64,000 nucleotides of DNA from Prorocentrum cordatum (GCA_963575745.1 CAUYUJ010003027.1:1-64000); one strand, 5' to 3'. Shown: positions 1 through 12,249, counted from the first letter of the stretch. Made by a program: numbers and translations. The notes: generated by a model from the letters alone, not told the origin.

Positions 1-335
1 AGAAGAGGAGGAGGAGGAGGAGGAGGAGGAGGAGCAGGAGCAGGGGGAGGAGGAGGGGGAGGAGACTCCCCGCGGCGCGCGTGAGGCTGGGGCGCGGGGG
101 AGAAGCGCGCGCCGCCCTCTGCCCGAGGGCCCCGCTCCCCTCCGCTGACCCCGTGTCCTCCGCATTCCTTTGGCGTTCTCGTGCGCGGAGGAGGAGGGGG
201 AGGAGGAGGAGGAGGAGGAGGACGAGGAGGGGGAGGAGGAGGAGGAGGAGGAGGAGGAGGAGGAGGAGGCGGAGGAGGATGTGGAGGAGGAGGAGGAGGA
301 GGAAGAGGAGGGGGAGGGAGAGGAGGCCGCTGGAT
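1..335. repeat. (GGA)n purine trinucleotide array
   Basis: Two blocks of GGA/GAG repeats (about 1-62 and 186-330), separated by roughly 120 bp of GC-rich unique sequence. Long open frames here (poly-Glu, poly-Gly, poly-Arg) follow from the stop-free triplet period and are not evidence of genes. Confidence 0.9.
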
Positions 336-1150
336 CTTCAGGACCACCCCCAGTGGTGGGAGCTAGTTCTTCCCGACCATCCTGTGGAAGTGGGTGCTCG
401 TTTTGAAGAGACAGCGCCCCGCGACTCCTCCTCTGGTCTCCTCTCCTCCTCCCCTTCCTCCCTCCTCCCCCTCCCCTCCCCTGCCCTCCGCATGCGTCTG
501 CGTCGGCACACCCCAATGGTGGAAACTAGTTATATGTTCGGCGACCTTGTTGGCGGACTGAGGCCCCACCAGGAGGAGACTGACCAACGCCTTCGGCGAA
601 GAATGTGTCGATCTAGACTGCAAGCCTCTTAGGAATGTGCTCGAATTTCCTCAGTTGCGCAGGGTAGCCCACAGAGTGTTACTCATTGGAACAATCCCGC
701 CCGCCCAACAGAAGAGGGAAACAACCTCCACCGCGACGACGCCGACGACCACAACCAGACGACAATGACGACTACAACCACGACTACTATCACGACAACA
801 ATCACGATTGCAACCACAACAACCGATTATGTGTGCAACCCTCGTGGCAAATCCTCTCGCGTGTAAGGTACCCCACTATGAATTGATCCCTCGGAAAGAG
901 AACCCTCCAACATAATACAGCCCGCCCAACAATAGAGGCACAAGAATAACCGCCGCGACGACGACGACGGCTACGATAACGACCCCGAGGGAAGTCAACA
1001 GGAGGACGAAGACCAGTGTAAACCCAAGATTCATACGATGTTGGAGCAGGAGGACGGGGGAGGAGGAAATCGAAACACATACTGAAGCATTGGGCGGAAG
1101 TGCCCACTTTCTTTTTCAAGCTCAATTGGTGCCGATGTTCGCCCTACGTT
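336..1150. other. No gene seen; degenerate ACN/CGA-rich stretch
   Basis: No ORF with protein-like composition. About 715-830 and 945-985 are enriched in degenerate ACC/ACA/CGA triplets that look like a decayed microsatellite. Nothing else is supported. Confidence 0.5.
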
Positions 1151-1153
1151 GCC

Positions 1154-1443
1154 GTCGGTGTTTCCGCCGTACCTGCTGCAGAAGTATCCACTTCACGATT
1201 CCTGAGGCCGACATGTCCGCCCCACTTGTTCGCACCGATTGGAACCATTCCCGCCACAATTCTAATTCTAAGTGAATCAACCAAGACACGGCGGTTCCGT
1301 CGGTGTTTCCGCCGTACCTGCTGCAGAAGTATCCACTTCACGATTCCTGAGGCCGACATGTCCGCCCCACTTGTTCGCACCGATTGGAACCATTCCCGCC
1401 ACAATTCTAATTCTAAGTGAATCAACCAAGACACGGCGGTTCC
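1154..1443. repeat. Tandem duplication, two copies of a 145-bp unit
   Basis: The segment beginning GTCGGTGTTTCCGCCG at 1154 repeats at 1299 and is near-identical throughout, ending in CACGGCGGTTCCG in both copies. It is a recent direct duplication in non-coding sequence. Confidence 0.9.
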
Positions 1444-1703
1444 GAAGTCGGGGACGGCCGTGGGCAGCCAAAGCATCGAGGATCGAAGATCGAGGGCTTC
1501 ACTGATCGAGGGTTGTCTCGTCGCCACAGCTGGATCCGCGTCGGGAAACGGGCCAGGATGGAGCCCGACAAGGCCCGGGCACCTCCAGGCAGATGGCCAC
1601 GGACACCAGCACCCAAAACAGCAGCAGCACGACGTGCGCCCGCGCGGTCTCGGGCAGGTGCTGCAGCACGGCGACGTCCATCGAAACCTGAGAACCGTCT
1701 ACA

Positions 1704-2184
1704 CCATCCCAAATCCCCGCTGGCACTGCCTTGGCCCCACTGACCGACTTGCCCCCCTGAGTGGAAATAGCGTCAGCTTGTGATTATCAAAGACACGGAG
1801 AGCGCGCGATTAACAAATTGTCCCCATGTTCGGGCACATCGTAGGAGGGGGGGGGGGCGCGCCCACCAAATTGAAACACGCGGCGGCGGGGCCGATGATT
1901 AGCGCCGATACCCGGCCGCCGGCGAGAGGGCGACAGGCGCGAGGCAAGCGGCGCCGACTCAGCAAGGGGGACAGCAGCGCCTCGGCTATAGCAGGGCGCT
2001 TGCCAAAATGGCTACAGACAGAAACAGGAGGCGGGGGGAAGAGGCGCCTCAGCTGGCGGGCGGTGCCGACATCGCTGCGCACAAGAGGGGCAAGAGGAGG
2101 GGATGAGCGGCAGAGGCAGGCGGAAAGGGCTCCTCCTTTTCCTTCTCCACCAATCACCCCCCCTTCACTACAATATGTCCTGCA

Positions 2185-2219
<35 letters not shown>

Positions 2220-2984
2220 AACTGTGGCTCATCAGCATTGAGCCTGAGAGGAAAAGAGCTTCGCCTCAGATGTACACGATCCCTAAAACAACTTATGTAC
2301 GAAACGTAATCGTTTAGAGGTTGCCTTGCCTCGCAAGGGGGGTACACGATGCACTCGGCGGAGCCCGCGACGAACCCCTGGGGCGAGAAAATTTGAAAAA
2401 ATTGCCCCCCGCGGGGTCTATTCATCAGCCACAGGGGGCAGGGGGATCATTTTATAATCACAAGTTTCGAATTTCCTCGATGTCTCCTTCGATCGACGTT
2501 TCCTTCGATCGATGCTTCCTCAATAATCACCGGCTTCGAGCTTCCTCGATAACATCATCTGATGTTTCCTTCGAGCTCCGCGGGGCTTCTCCCACTGGCC
2601 CTCTGAGGATGGCATCGGCGCTAGGCACCCCCTGGCGGGGCCTCTGGCGCCCCTCCCTGGCGCGCTCCGCGCGCCAGGGAGGGGGGAACGATGCTGAAGA
2701 CCAGCATCGCGAGGACCACACCTCAAGTAGGAGATCAAAATGCAGAATTGATCTACCCCGAAATTGATGTTTTTCGTCGAGTCGCCGAAGGAATGCGTAG
2801 CATTCCACGAACGTTCGACTTGTTCCTTCCTAGATGCGAAGAAAATCAATGTCGGGATAAATCAATTCTGTATTTGATCCCTTACTTGAATACCGAAGAG
2901 GTACCAATATCATGCGTCCCCATAATAGGGGGCAAGCCGGTCAGTGGGGCCAAAGCCATGCCAGTGGGGTTGGGGATTGGCCAA
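1704..2984. repeat. Inverted pair of a dispersed ~54-bp segment
   Basis: The stretch at 1704-1757 matches the reverse complement of 2932-2984 at roughly 80% by eye; both include TTGGCCCCACTGACCG. A second repeated phrase (GCTGAAGACCAGCA then CCGCGAGGAC-like) occurs at 2693 and 2991. A (GAC)n tract of about 35 bp lies at 2187-2220. Short hydrophobic frames exist on the minus strand (about 1590-1670 and 2970-3040), but no full gene is supported. Confidence 0.55.
2650..2684. repeat. Perfect 16-bp hairpin
   Basis: CCCCTCCCTGGCGCGC (2650-2665) is followed by a TCC loop and its exact reverse complement (2669-2684). It could form a very stable cruciform or RNA hairpin. No U-run follows and no transcription unit is visible, so no terminator is claimed. 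Confidence 0.85.
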
Positions 2985-3607
2985 ACGCTGCTGAAGACCA
3001 GCACCGCGAGGACTATGCCGAAGAAATACCAGTTCGCACGCTCTGGCACGCTGAAAGCCTCGGCCAAACTGGAAGCCGTTCTTGCATGTTTCGCGGTAGC
3101 GGCCGTTACTGACCCTGTCCGCCCCCCCCCCGCCCAGGAGCTGTCTTGGGCTACTCGTAGACATTCCCAGACGGCGCTGGCGCGAAACGTGACGTTACGG
3201 GACCTTTCCCCCCCCAGCCAGGGTCGGGCCGGGCCAAAGGGGGGGATAGCAAAGGGGGGGGGTTGAGAATCAGCTCGCGTAGCTGATTTTCCCGGCGCCT
3301 CCTGGCGCCAGGAGGCGGCCATGTATCGAGGAATGGGCCCGGCGGCGGGGCCGAAACCAGCTGCATGCAGCAGATGTCGTAACCACCCCTTTCCCTATCC
3401 CCCCCCTTCGTTCGGTCCGACAGGGGCGCCCGCTGTCGCCTGGGAAAAAAACCTCACGCGCTCTCTCCGCGGCCTCACAGCCCTCGCGGCTGCCATACTA
3501 GGGCCGCTCGGGCCGCCCTCCGCCCCCGGTGCACCAGTGCCAGAGGCGGGGGCCGAGGCCCTCCCGAGTTACCCGGCCCCCCCACGCGCTGGTTGGTTCA
3601 CATATTG

Positions 3608-3766
3608 TTAAGTCGGGCGTGTCCCCCTACAGGGGGATTTTCGACGAAAAACAAAGAATACTCAAAAAATACTCCAAAACGGTAAAAAATGCTCAAAAAA
3701 ATAGTTCCCAGAATAATTTTTTACTATTTTGAATATTCCCCCTGTAGAGGGACAGGCCAGACTTAA
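3608..3766. mobile_element. Small AT-rich fold-back element (MITE-like)
   Basis: Ends are imperfect inverted repeats of about 30 bp: 3608-3637 (TTAAGTCGGGCGTGTCCCCC...) against 3737-3766, with about 25 of 30 positions pairing. The roughly 100-bp interior is A/T-rich, unlike the GC-rich flanks. No target duplication is obvious. Confidence 0.6.
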
Positions 3767-3894
3767 GCACCTTGTCCACCCCCCGAGGCCTCGACCCACT
3801 CCCCCCGGAACGGCTTCTCATCCCGCACCCTTTCCTCGACGGCCCCGAGGGCGGACCCCAGAAGCCTCCCGCACACCCCCATCCTCCTCCCCTC

Positions 3895-4352
3895 ACACCT
3901 CCCACCGTCCTCCTCCTCCTCCTCCTCCTCCTCCACCTCCTCCTCCACCTCCTCCTCCTCCTCCTCCTCTCCTCCTCCTCCTCCTCCTCCTTTCCTCTCC
4001 TCCTCCTCCTCCTCCTCCTCCTCCTCCTCCTCCTCCTCCTCCTCCTCCTCCTCCTCCTTTTCCTCATCCTCCTCCTCCTCCTCCCTCCTCCTCCTCCCCT
4101 CCTCCTCCTCCTCCTCCTCCTCCTCCCATCCTCCTCCTCACTCCTCTCTCCTCCTCCTCCTCCTCCTCCTCCTCCTCCTCCTCCTCCTCTCCTCCTCCTC
4201 CTCCTCCTCCTCCTCCTCCTCCTCCTCCTCCTCCTCCTCCTCCTCCTCCTCCTCCTCCCCACCTCCTCCTCCTCCTCCTCCTCCTCCTCCTCCTCCTCCT
4301 CCTCCTCCTCCTCCTCCTCCTCCTCCTCCTCCTCCTCCTCCTCCTCCTCCCC
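3895..4352. repeat. Long (CCT)n pyrimidine microsatellite
   Basis: About 450 bp of CTC/CCT triplets with few interruptions (T or A substitutions near 3935-4140). The strand is almost purely pyrimidine. Long poly-Leu, poly-Pro, poly-Ser, poly-Glu and poly-Arg frames cross it because the period is 3 and stop-free; none is credible as a protein. Confidence 0.95.
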
Positions 4353-4448
4353 CGGGACCGGCTTCTCATCCCGCACCGTTTCCATGACGGCCCCGAGGGC
4401 GCGGACCCCAAGAGCCTCCCGCCGTGATGCTTTGATGCCTCAGGGGTG

Positions 4449-4664
4449 AGGGGCAACGATAGGGGGGGGACTGGCATAGGGGGGGGGGATGCATCGACCT
4501 GGAATCGGCGTTGCATCGCCGATAGATCGGCGGCGATAGGCCTCCGATAGTGAATCCGCACCTTGCTGGGCAGGTTGGGGCTATCGGGCCCCTATCGGCA
4601 ATCAGTGGGCGATAGGGGGTCGATGCATCCCCCCATATGCCGATCCCCCCCTATCGTTGCCCCT
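4449..4664. mobile_element. Fold-back element with ~48-bp arms
   Basis: The left arm 4449-4498 (AGGGGCAACGATAGG... GCATCGAC) is nearly the reverse complement of the right arm 4619-4664. Differences are small and lie mainly in G-run length. The interior carries further CGATAGG/CCTATCG inverted motifs, so the whole 216 bp could fold on itself. There is no ORF. Confidence 0.7.
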
Positions 4665-4777
4665 GAAAGGGGGCCTGGGCCCGCCGCCCCCCCCCTCCGG
4701 GTAACGCCCGCTCTCGCCCAGGGAACCCAACAAAAATTATGCTAACGGAGTTCCCCACATAAAGATATTAACGGTTT

Positions 4778-4910
4778 CCTCCTCGCTCAGGCGGGGCCTC
4801 CCTGGAGGGGGTGGGAAGGGCACGAAAGCATGCAAATAGTATTGGTTTCCGATACCCTCCTCGCTCAGGCGGGGCCTCCCTGGAGGGGTGGGAGGGGCAC
4901 GAAACGGGAG
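4778..4910. repeat. Direct repeat, 78 bp apart
   Basis: A phrase of about 50 bp starting CCTCCTCGCTCAGGCGGGGC occurs at 4778 and 4856 with few differences (run lengths of G). It lies in non-coding GC-rich DNA. Confidence 0.8.
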
Positions 4911-5189
4911 GCGGGAGGGAGAAGGAGAGGATGTTCTGGGAAAACAAAAACCCCACTCAGGATGTGGGGAAAAAAGAGCGCCCTCTCCTGTCAGCCCACC
5001 GCTCACCGCCCGCCGCGGGCAGGTGGGGCTCCCACCGGCGTGCGCCCGAGATGGCGGCCCACATCTCGGCCCGGTGCGCTGGCGACAGCAGCTGCGCCGG
5101 CGCGCCCTCCACGCCCACGATGCCGGCCAGCCGGGCTCCGGCCAGGCCGGAGAACTGCCAGGGGCGGCGGCAAAGCGGCCGGCACCGTG

Positions 5190-5410
5190 GCGGCGGCAGG
5201 GCGGGGGGGGAGAGGGGAGCGAGAGGGGGAGGGGGGGGGACAGGGGGAGAAAGGGGAGAACAATGGGAAAAGGGCGGGGAGGAGGGGGGAGGAGGGGGGA
5301 GGAGGGGGGGGGGGCAGGGAAGGGAGCCCGACGGGAGGGAAGGCGGGGGGAGCGGAGGGGAGGGGAGCGCGAGGAGGAGGGGGAGGGGGTCCCAAGAGCA
5401 GGGGGGGGGG
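5190..5410. repeat. G-rich purine tract
   Basis: Degenerate GGGGGAGGA/GGGAGG blocks with runs of up to nine G. It is potentially G-quadruplex forming on the plus strand. Frames through it are proline- or glycine-rich artefacts. Confidence 0.75.
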
Positions 5411-5419
5411 AGTCGGGCC

Positions 5420-8050
5420 ATGCCCGCGGCAGGGCGCGAGCACTTCCGCTCGGGGGCCTGCCGGGATGGCCCTGGCACCGGGGGGGGGCCTCGTGGGGGC
5501 CTCCCGCAGTGCCACTGGTCCGTCTGGGGAAATCTTGGGGGAAGAAACCCAAGGCCCCAGGACGAGCTCGCGGAGAAACACCGCGGCAGGCGTTTGGCCG
5601 TTGTCACCTTCCACGGGCCCTCGCTGGGCCCCGGGACCGTCCAAAAAACAACTCGGGAGGGGAAAAAACAATAACAAAAACAAAAAAAACAAAAAACGGG
5701 CCACTCGGGAAGGGTCGGGACTTCCTGGGACCGCGCATTCAAAAAAGTAGGATATCGCAGGTCTGGGATGGCAATATGAAAGCCTCTTGGAAGCTGCTAC
5801 GGGCTGCTTGGGGTAATACGTGAAGGATCTCGGAGCTTCTCCTGAGACGCCCTCTGTGGCTTCGAAGAGCGATTTGGAGGCCAGCCAAAAACAGGGGCTA
5901 GCATTCACACTAGAACCAAACAAAATGATAAAGCCACTCATCTTCAGCAAACAAATAGAGTCGCAGCGGCGGCAATCATAAACACTCTCGGAGACATCTT
6001 GGGGTCGGCCGTCTAGGAGCCGTTATTCGGCTCAGTGGGTGCCGTTTGACTGCCGTTGAGGCCATCGTGGGACAGAAAGAAGCACTGGATCTGAGACTTG
6101 TCCCTCAAACGTGACCAGGTACGACTGCGAAGCGCTGCTTCTTCATGCGTGCGCGAATGCGAACGCACTTGCACAAAGCAATATGGAAACGCATGCAAAG
6201 CCGCCGTAAGCCTAAGTATATTTGAAGGTATCGGGGCCTCCTGGGGACCCTCCAGAGCCCTCTGGAGACTCACTTGGAGATGTTTCCGAAAGCATTGGGA
6301 CCATCATGGGGCATTCTGCGGATCCCTCGGGACGCCTTGCGGCCCTCTTCAGGCATTCATGGCAGTCCTGAAAGCCTCCTCGGGGCTCTTGGGGCCCTCT
6401 TGGCTGTCTCTTAGCCATCTCTGGAAAGACACCTTCAGAGACAAAACGCACTTTATCGTTTGGCGACCCTCTCGGCTGCTTCTTGGGGACAGCTTCCGTA
6501 GATCCACCAGCCCTTTGAGCGTAGATGGTTTACAAAGAATAATGTTCCAACCCTCTTCTTCCCCTTCGGGGGAGGGGGTACCTCTCCCTACCCCCTCCCT
6601 TCGATCTGGAGAGTGACGCCGCGACGCATTAGACCGTTCAAGATTACACAAGGTGGCCCCAAGGGGGCTCCAGATACCTCAAAAAGCTGTTCTAAATGGC
6701 ACGAGGTAGTCCAATACCATACAAACTATCATCCAACATGCTTCTGTGAGGCCAAAAGTCTGGAAAAGACGGCTTCAAGTGGGCGCAGATCCTCCCAACG
6801 ATACCCCGCAAAGCCAAATCTCTAACTGAAACCAGAGGTGTTCACATATTTCTGAATTCTCGCTTCGTCTCGTCCAATGGGCCTCTGAGGCCTCAAAATG
6901 GCTGCAAGGTCGCCAAAGAGGGCCACACAGAGAACTCGAAAAGGCTCGAATGCGAAACCGAAGGCCCCCAAGAGCGCCGCAAGGGGGCGCTAACAGAGGA
7001 GCCCTCCCCTTTTGATGGATGGCCTCCAGAATAAAGAGAGCCCCAAGATGAGTTCCAAGAGCGTCTCGAGACCTCCCGAAGGGCCCAACAGGAGCTCCAG
7101 GAAAACTCCACGAGGCCGCCAAGAGGCTCCACGAGGTCTCTCAAGTTCACAATCACGGGCCTTTTCTCTTCACTAAATGCTAATATACGCCCCTCCTCCC
7201 GACAACTCCCAAGAGCATCGCTTCTGGATTGGCTAGTGGGGGTACCACGAAACGTCAACAAGTTGTTCTCGTTGGAAATGCGCTATGAATTTAAGCGGGG
7301 CCCTCTTTAGCCAGTCGTCGGACCTATTTGGGCTGTGGTCAGCGCTGGGAAAAAATCAGACTACAACAAATACACAATACTTGTACTGTTAAAAATCAGG
7401 CCTTGAATGCCTATCTGTGGGGTCTTGTGACTCTGGGTCGTCCCAGTGTGTATCTGAATGCCCCCTGGGATTCTTTTTCGCCATTTGGGTCTTCTGCAGG
7501 GCCTTCTGGACCATCTTGGGCCCTTTTTGCGCCCTCTCCACGCATGTTGGAGCCCTTTTGGGAGCCTTCCTAAGACATCTTGAAGGCCGTGCAATTGCAT
7601 CTTGAAGCCCTAAACATTTCGTTCGTCCTCGGACTCTACCGGGTGCCTCATACGTCTTCCTTGGGCCCTCATGGGCCTTCTTATACCATTGGGGCACTCT
7701 GCAAAACTAGCGGCTCTTTGGGGCATTTAGAACTCTTCGACCTCCAGGATATTGGCCCGCAGTAGTGGACCCCATCCGAGGCCTGCAAGAAAGCTTGGGG
7801 CGTCTTGAAGCCCAACGCCTCGGGCCACATCTCGTACCTCCTGAACATGTTCCGACAGCACTCTGGGACTTCTCGAGAGCGTCTTGGGGCGCGTGCTGAA
7901 AAAACAGGGGGAGCATCCCGCCTGCGGCACGCGGATGCCCTGGCTGGGACCAGGTCCAGACCCCCAGAGGCAAGAAGGAAGACGACCCCATCTGATCTCA
8001 CGCGAACGAACAGAACGACATGTTCCACAGGATGCGTCTGCCAAAACGAG
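5420..8050. other. No gene supported
   Basis: This stretch has no ORF with recognisable domains. The sequence is mixed, with degenerate phrases such as CTGGGGACCCTCCAGAG-like words recurring at 6230-6400 and 7480-7600. A short A-rich tract (AACAAAAACAAAAAA-like) lies at 5660-5700. I see no RNA gene. Confidence 0.45.
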
Positions 8051-8056
8051 AACCCA

Positions 8057-9075
8057 GACGTCGTGTTTTTTTCACGACGTCGACCCCCAGAGATCTGAAC
8101 CCTTGCCCAGCGTGTTTTGACCGTCCCGAGGCCTGGTAAGGGCCCCCAGAGGCCGAAAACGACGAAAAGCCTCCCGTCGTGATTTTTTCATCACGCGAGG
8201 GGATCTGGGAGCTGCATGTTCCGCGCAATGCGTTTGCATCCGAAAACGTGTATGCGCACATTTACTTCTGCTGGTTTCACTCGACTGGAACCGCGCCTCT
8301 GCGCCCTCCACGGCAGGCGCCGTCCCCAGCAGGCCGCCACCGAAAGGCCGCCGGGGCGCGCCGAAGGCGGGCCTGGCCGGGCGACGGAAATCGGCGCAGG
8401 GCCAGCGCTTGCCCCCTGGGAGGGCAACGGAAGTGGCACGCGTGCCCAAATCTCCGACGAGAGGAGTTCTTCAATCCGGGCGTTTCCCCTTGATTTCGGC
8501 CTCCGGTCGGCTACACGTAAGAGTGACCCTGGGTAAGAGTGACCTTGGGTGCGCGGCTTTTTGGGGCCGTGGGGGGGCCAAACACAAGCGCGCAAGACGA
8601 CACTGCTGCCTCGCGTTCGGCGATATGGGGACCCCAATGGGCCCGCACCAAAGGTCACTCCGGCGAAGGGTCACTCTTACGTGTAGTCGATCCGGGGCCC
8701 GCTATGGGGCCCCGGGACCATCATATGTGGATCTGGGGCGCAAAATTATCCCCCCCGGGAAGGGTCGGGAGCTCTGGGGCCGCGGATCAAGATAGGTCGT
8801 ATCGGAGGATGCCTGGGCGTGGTCGCATGCTGGTTGGGGCAAGACTGCACCGTAATCCCAGACGTTACCCGACACGCAAAGACACACTCACGCCACGCCA
8901 GTGCAGACGCTGCCTCCAGCACTCCTCCGCGACGGAGTGGCGGAAAGAAGCGGGTCCTGCGCGAGATGGCACAACGACCTTCCCAGACCCCATCGCGCTG
9001 TGAAAAAGACGACGGGAGGTTTTTCGCTATTTTCGGCCTCCAGGGGTCCCTTACTAGGCCTCGGGACCATCAAAA
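8057..9075. repeat. Dispersed repeat with T-loop hairpin, inverted copies
   Basis: GACGTCGTG (8057-8065), a loop of seven T, then CACGACGTC (8073-8081) form a perfect 9-bp hairpin. A related hairpin, CGTGAT/ATCACG, lies at 8178-8195. The stretch 8122-8190 (ACCGTCCCGAGGCCTGGTAAG...) recurs as its reverse complement at 9002-9071. A weaker copy of the GGGCCCCGGGACCGTCC part is at 5615-5645. This is a dispersed non-coding family of unknown type. Confidence 0.65.
8511..8686. mobile_element. MITE-like element with 20-bp perfect inverted ends
   Basis: CTACACGTAAGAGTGACCCT (8511-8530) is the exact reverse complement of 8667-8686. A second AGAGTGACCTTGGGTGC-like word just inside pairs imperfectly with 8645-8661. 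The total length is 176 bp and there is no ORF. No clear target-site duplication is visible. Confidence 0.75.
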
Positions 9076-9699
9076 AACGATTCAGGATGGAAAAACAGTC
9101 CCAGGGAAGGGGTCCAGGCTCACGTTGGTCAGATCGTACGTAAGGACCACATACCAGAAGTAATTTCGAGCATCCCGCACAGTATCGAAACTGTGTCGAA
9201 CGAGTATCGCCCCCCAGGGCCCGCCATGTGAAAACCAACCAGTTTCGGTGCTTTCTTGGTGCTCGAAATTCTCTGGCGATCAAGGCTAAAAGATGTTGGA
9301 ACATCGTAAGTCCAGACCTCTGGGGGTCCACTCTGTGGACGAATCACGACGTCGGGGCTCTGGGTTGCGCAGCGGCTTACGCAGGCCGCCAGAACGGAAC
9401 GCTACTCTGGAGACGAGGGCGCTCACGCGCGACGCCTGTTGCATCGCTCAACTGTCGCAGCGAGGGGCGAAGGTGCCATCCCGTCAGGGCTGCGATCAGC
9501 CTCCACTCCCGCCGAGCCCGCCCGCGTGCGCGGATCCCCCGGACGCGGAGGACGGACGGGAGAAACGCGAGGCCAAGAACGCCCCCGGACCCTCGATGCC
9601 TCGATTTCTGACAACGCGGGGTCCCCCGAAGACCCGAGCCTGTCCCCAAGACGAAACTTTCACCCCGCGCCAGTCTTCGACAGTCCCGGGGCCCAGCCG

Positions 9700-9900
9700 T
9701 GTCCTTCCACGACGCGCGCGCGCGCACGCTCCTGCGCACGAGCTCGTGCTCCTGCGCACGCCTCTCGTGCGCATCTCTGGGCCGAGCACGCCTCCCGTGC
9801 GCACGAGCACGAGCTCGTGATCGCGCGCACGCCGCTCATGAGCATGTCTGGGCCTGCACGACGCGCGCCGCTCGTGCGCACCCTGCTCGGGGCGCGCCGC
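9700..9900. repeat. Alternating purine-pyrimidine GCGCAC tract with palindromes
   Basis: The region is rich in CGCGCGCA, GTGCGCAC and GAGCTCGTG words. It includes perfect palindromes GCACGAGCTCGTGC (9736-9749) and CACGAGCTCGTG (9808-9819). The composition favours Z-DNA or cruciforms. It shows no coding evidence. Confidence 0.6.
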
Positions 9901-10114
9901 CGGGGCCGCCCTTCTGGCCGGCCGCCGGCCTGGGGGCGATGGGCACGCCGAGGGGCCACGCGCATGGCAGGCGGCCCAGCAGCAGGGCCGCGGGCAGCCA
10001 GTGGGGTTTCATCATCCGCCCTGCTGCCGGGCCTGGCCCGCGCAGAGCGGGGCGGTCGCGGGCAGTCTACATGGAGGGGGGAGTGCGCTACCGGCTCCTC
10101 GAGACGGACGGCCA

Positions 10115-10795
<681 letters not shown>

Positions 10796-10964
10796 GATTG
10801 GACAAGACCGATTGGATTGTTCTAGCCCAGGACCACGCCGAGTGGAGGAGAAGTGCGGAGGAATACATTGAGTGGCGTTCCGGGGAATCAGCTTCGCGTG
10901 CAGTAGTGTAGTCATTGTGTAGACAGCTGGAGAGTCACTCTCGTTTAGCGTTGCCCGCCGCCGC

Positions 10965-11132
10965 CTCCTCCTCCTCCTTCTCCTCCTCCTCCTCATCATC
11001 ATCATCATCATCATCATCATCACCACCACCACCACCATCATCATCATCATCTTCATCATCATCATCATCAGCATCATCATCATCATCCTCTTCCTCATCA
11101 TCCTCCTCCTCCGCCTCCTCCTCCTCCTACAG
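10965..11132. repeat. Second (CCT)n/(ATC)n microsatellite
   Basis: Same composition as the larger array 170 bp upstream: CCTCCT, then ATCATC, CCACCA, then CCTCCGCCT. The intervening 10796-10964 stretch is unique sequence with no gene. Confidence 0.9.
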
Positions 11133-11402
11133 AGGACAATAGTGACGATGCCGGCGACATCGTCAGCAGCGATGGGAATTTACGGCAAGTGCGGCAGACA
11201 AACGTGGACGGTGACGACGATGAGGAAGAAAGCGATGTCCCCGTCCTCACCCGTCCACTCCCATGTCATCTTTATCACGCTCGCCGAAGGCCTTGCCGCG
11301 CAGCCAACTCCCACTGAACGGATCCGATACTCCACACTGGGAGGGGAGTAGCGCGAGGAGCGGACGTCTTTCTTGGCTGACGTTCGGGATGAGTCCGCAC
11401 GG

Positions 11403-11685
11403 ACCCATGCCCCTGAAACCTTCGAAACCTGAAACCCTAGAACTCCTGGAACCCTAGAAACCCTGAAATCCTAGAAACTCTGACATCCTAGAAACCCTGC
11501 AGCCCCAGAAGCCCCAGAAACAATCAAACCCTGCAAACCTTGAAACCCTAAAAAAAAATCTGAAGCCCTAGAAACCCATGGAACCTTAGAAACCCTGAAA
11601 CCTAAGAAAACCCAAGACCCTAGAAACCCTAAAACACATCACCCTAGAGAAATTCAGAAACCCTAGAAATCTGAATCCCTAGGGG
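11403..11685. repeat. Degenerate telomere-like AAACCCTAGA repeats
   Basis: About 280 bp dominated by variants of AAACCCTAGA and AACCCTGAAA, close to the CCCTAAA type of telomere repeat but with a period near 10 and many substitutions. It could be a decayed interstitial telomeric tract or an unrelated minisatellite. Confidence 0.6.
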
Positions 11686-12135
11686 TGTCGGGTCTCGCGT
11701 CTCCTCGGGTCTCGGGTCTCCTCGGGTCTCGGCTCTCCTCGGGTCTCGCGTCTCCTCGGATCTCGGAGTCTCCTCGGGTCTCGGGTCTCCTCGGGTCTCG
11801 GGTTTCCTCGGGTCTCGGCTCTCCTCGGGTCTCGCGTCTCCTCGGATCTCGGAGTCTCCTCGGGTCTCGGGTCTCCTCGGGTCTCGGGTCTCCTCGGATC
11901 CCGGGTCTCCTCGGGTTTCGCGTCTTCTCGGGTCTCGGAGTCTTCTTGGACCTCGCGTCGCCTCTGGTTTCGGATCTCCGCGGGTCTCGGGTCTCCTCGG
12001 GTTTCGGGTCTCCTCGGGTCTCGGTTTTCCTCGGGTCTCGGCTCTGCTCGGGTCTTGGTTTCGGGCCTCCTCGGGCCTCGGGCCTCCTCGGGCCTCGGGT
12101 TTCCTCTGGTCTCGGGTTGCTCTGTCTCGGGTCTA
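11686..12135. repeat. 16-bp minisatellite (CTCGGGTCTCGGGTCT-like)
   Basis: Roughly 28 units built from GGGTCTC and CTCGGGTCT words. A 16-bp period without stops makes open frames with a 16-residue period; on the minus strand one reads as repeated RPEETRDPRRPETRG. It is more likely a minisatellite than a gene. Confidence 0.85.
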
Positions 12136-12249
12136 CGCTGCGGGAACGCGTCTGGGGACACGTGGACTGCCCCAGCGGCCCGTGCTGGACTGCCCCAGAA
12201 GATGGGAGCCGGCGGTAAGCCGTCAACCAGGTTACCACGGGGACCCTCG

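Noticed and set aside
170-406. Long Glu-, Gly- and Arg-rich frames over (GGA)n
   Set aside because: All frames of a stop-free triplet array stay open; no other protein signal.
1499-1726. Possible transmembrane segment (VVLLLFWVLVSVAI) on the minus strand
   Set aside because: Isolated hydrophobic stretch without a supporting gene; the start codon is uncertain and neighbours are repeats.
2650-2684. Rho-independent terminator
   Set aside because: Perfect hairpin but no U-run and a eukaryotic context.
3693-4561. Overlapping 165-232 residue Leu/Pro/Ser/Glu/Arg frames
   Set aside because: Produced by (CCT)n; open on both strands in several frames at once.
4957-5180. Protein-like minus-strand stretch (GLAGARLAGIVGVEGAPAQ)
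   Set aside because: The only plausible fragment is short, runs into G-rich simple sequence and has no motif; GC-rich DNA often gives such frames.
11663-12238. 191-residue RPEETRDPRRPETRG repeat protein
   Set aside because: A 16-bp DNA period explains the 16-residue repeat and the multiple open frames; the flanks have no coding signature.
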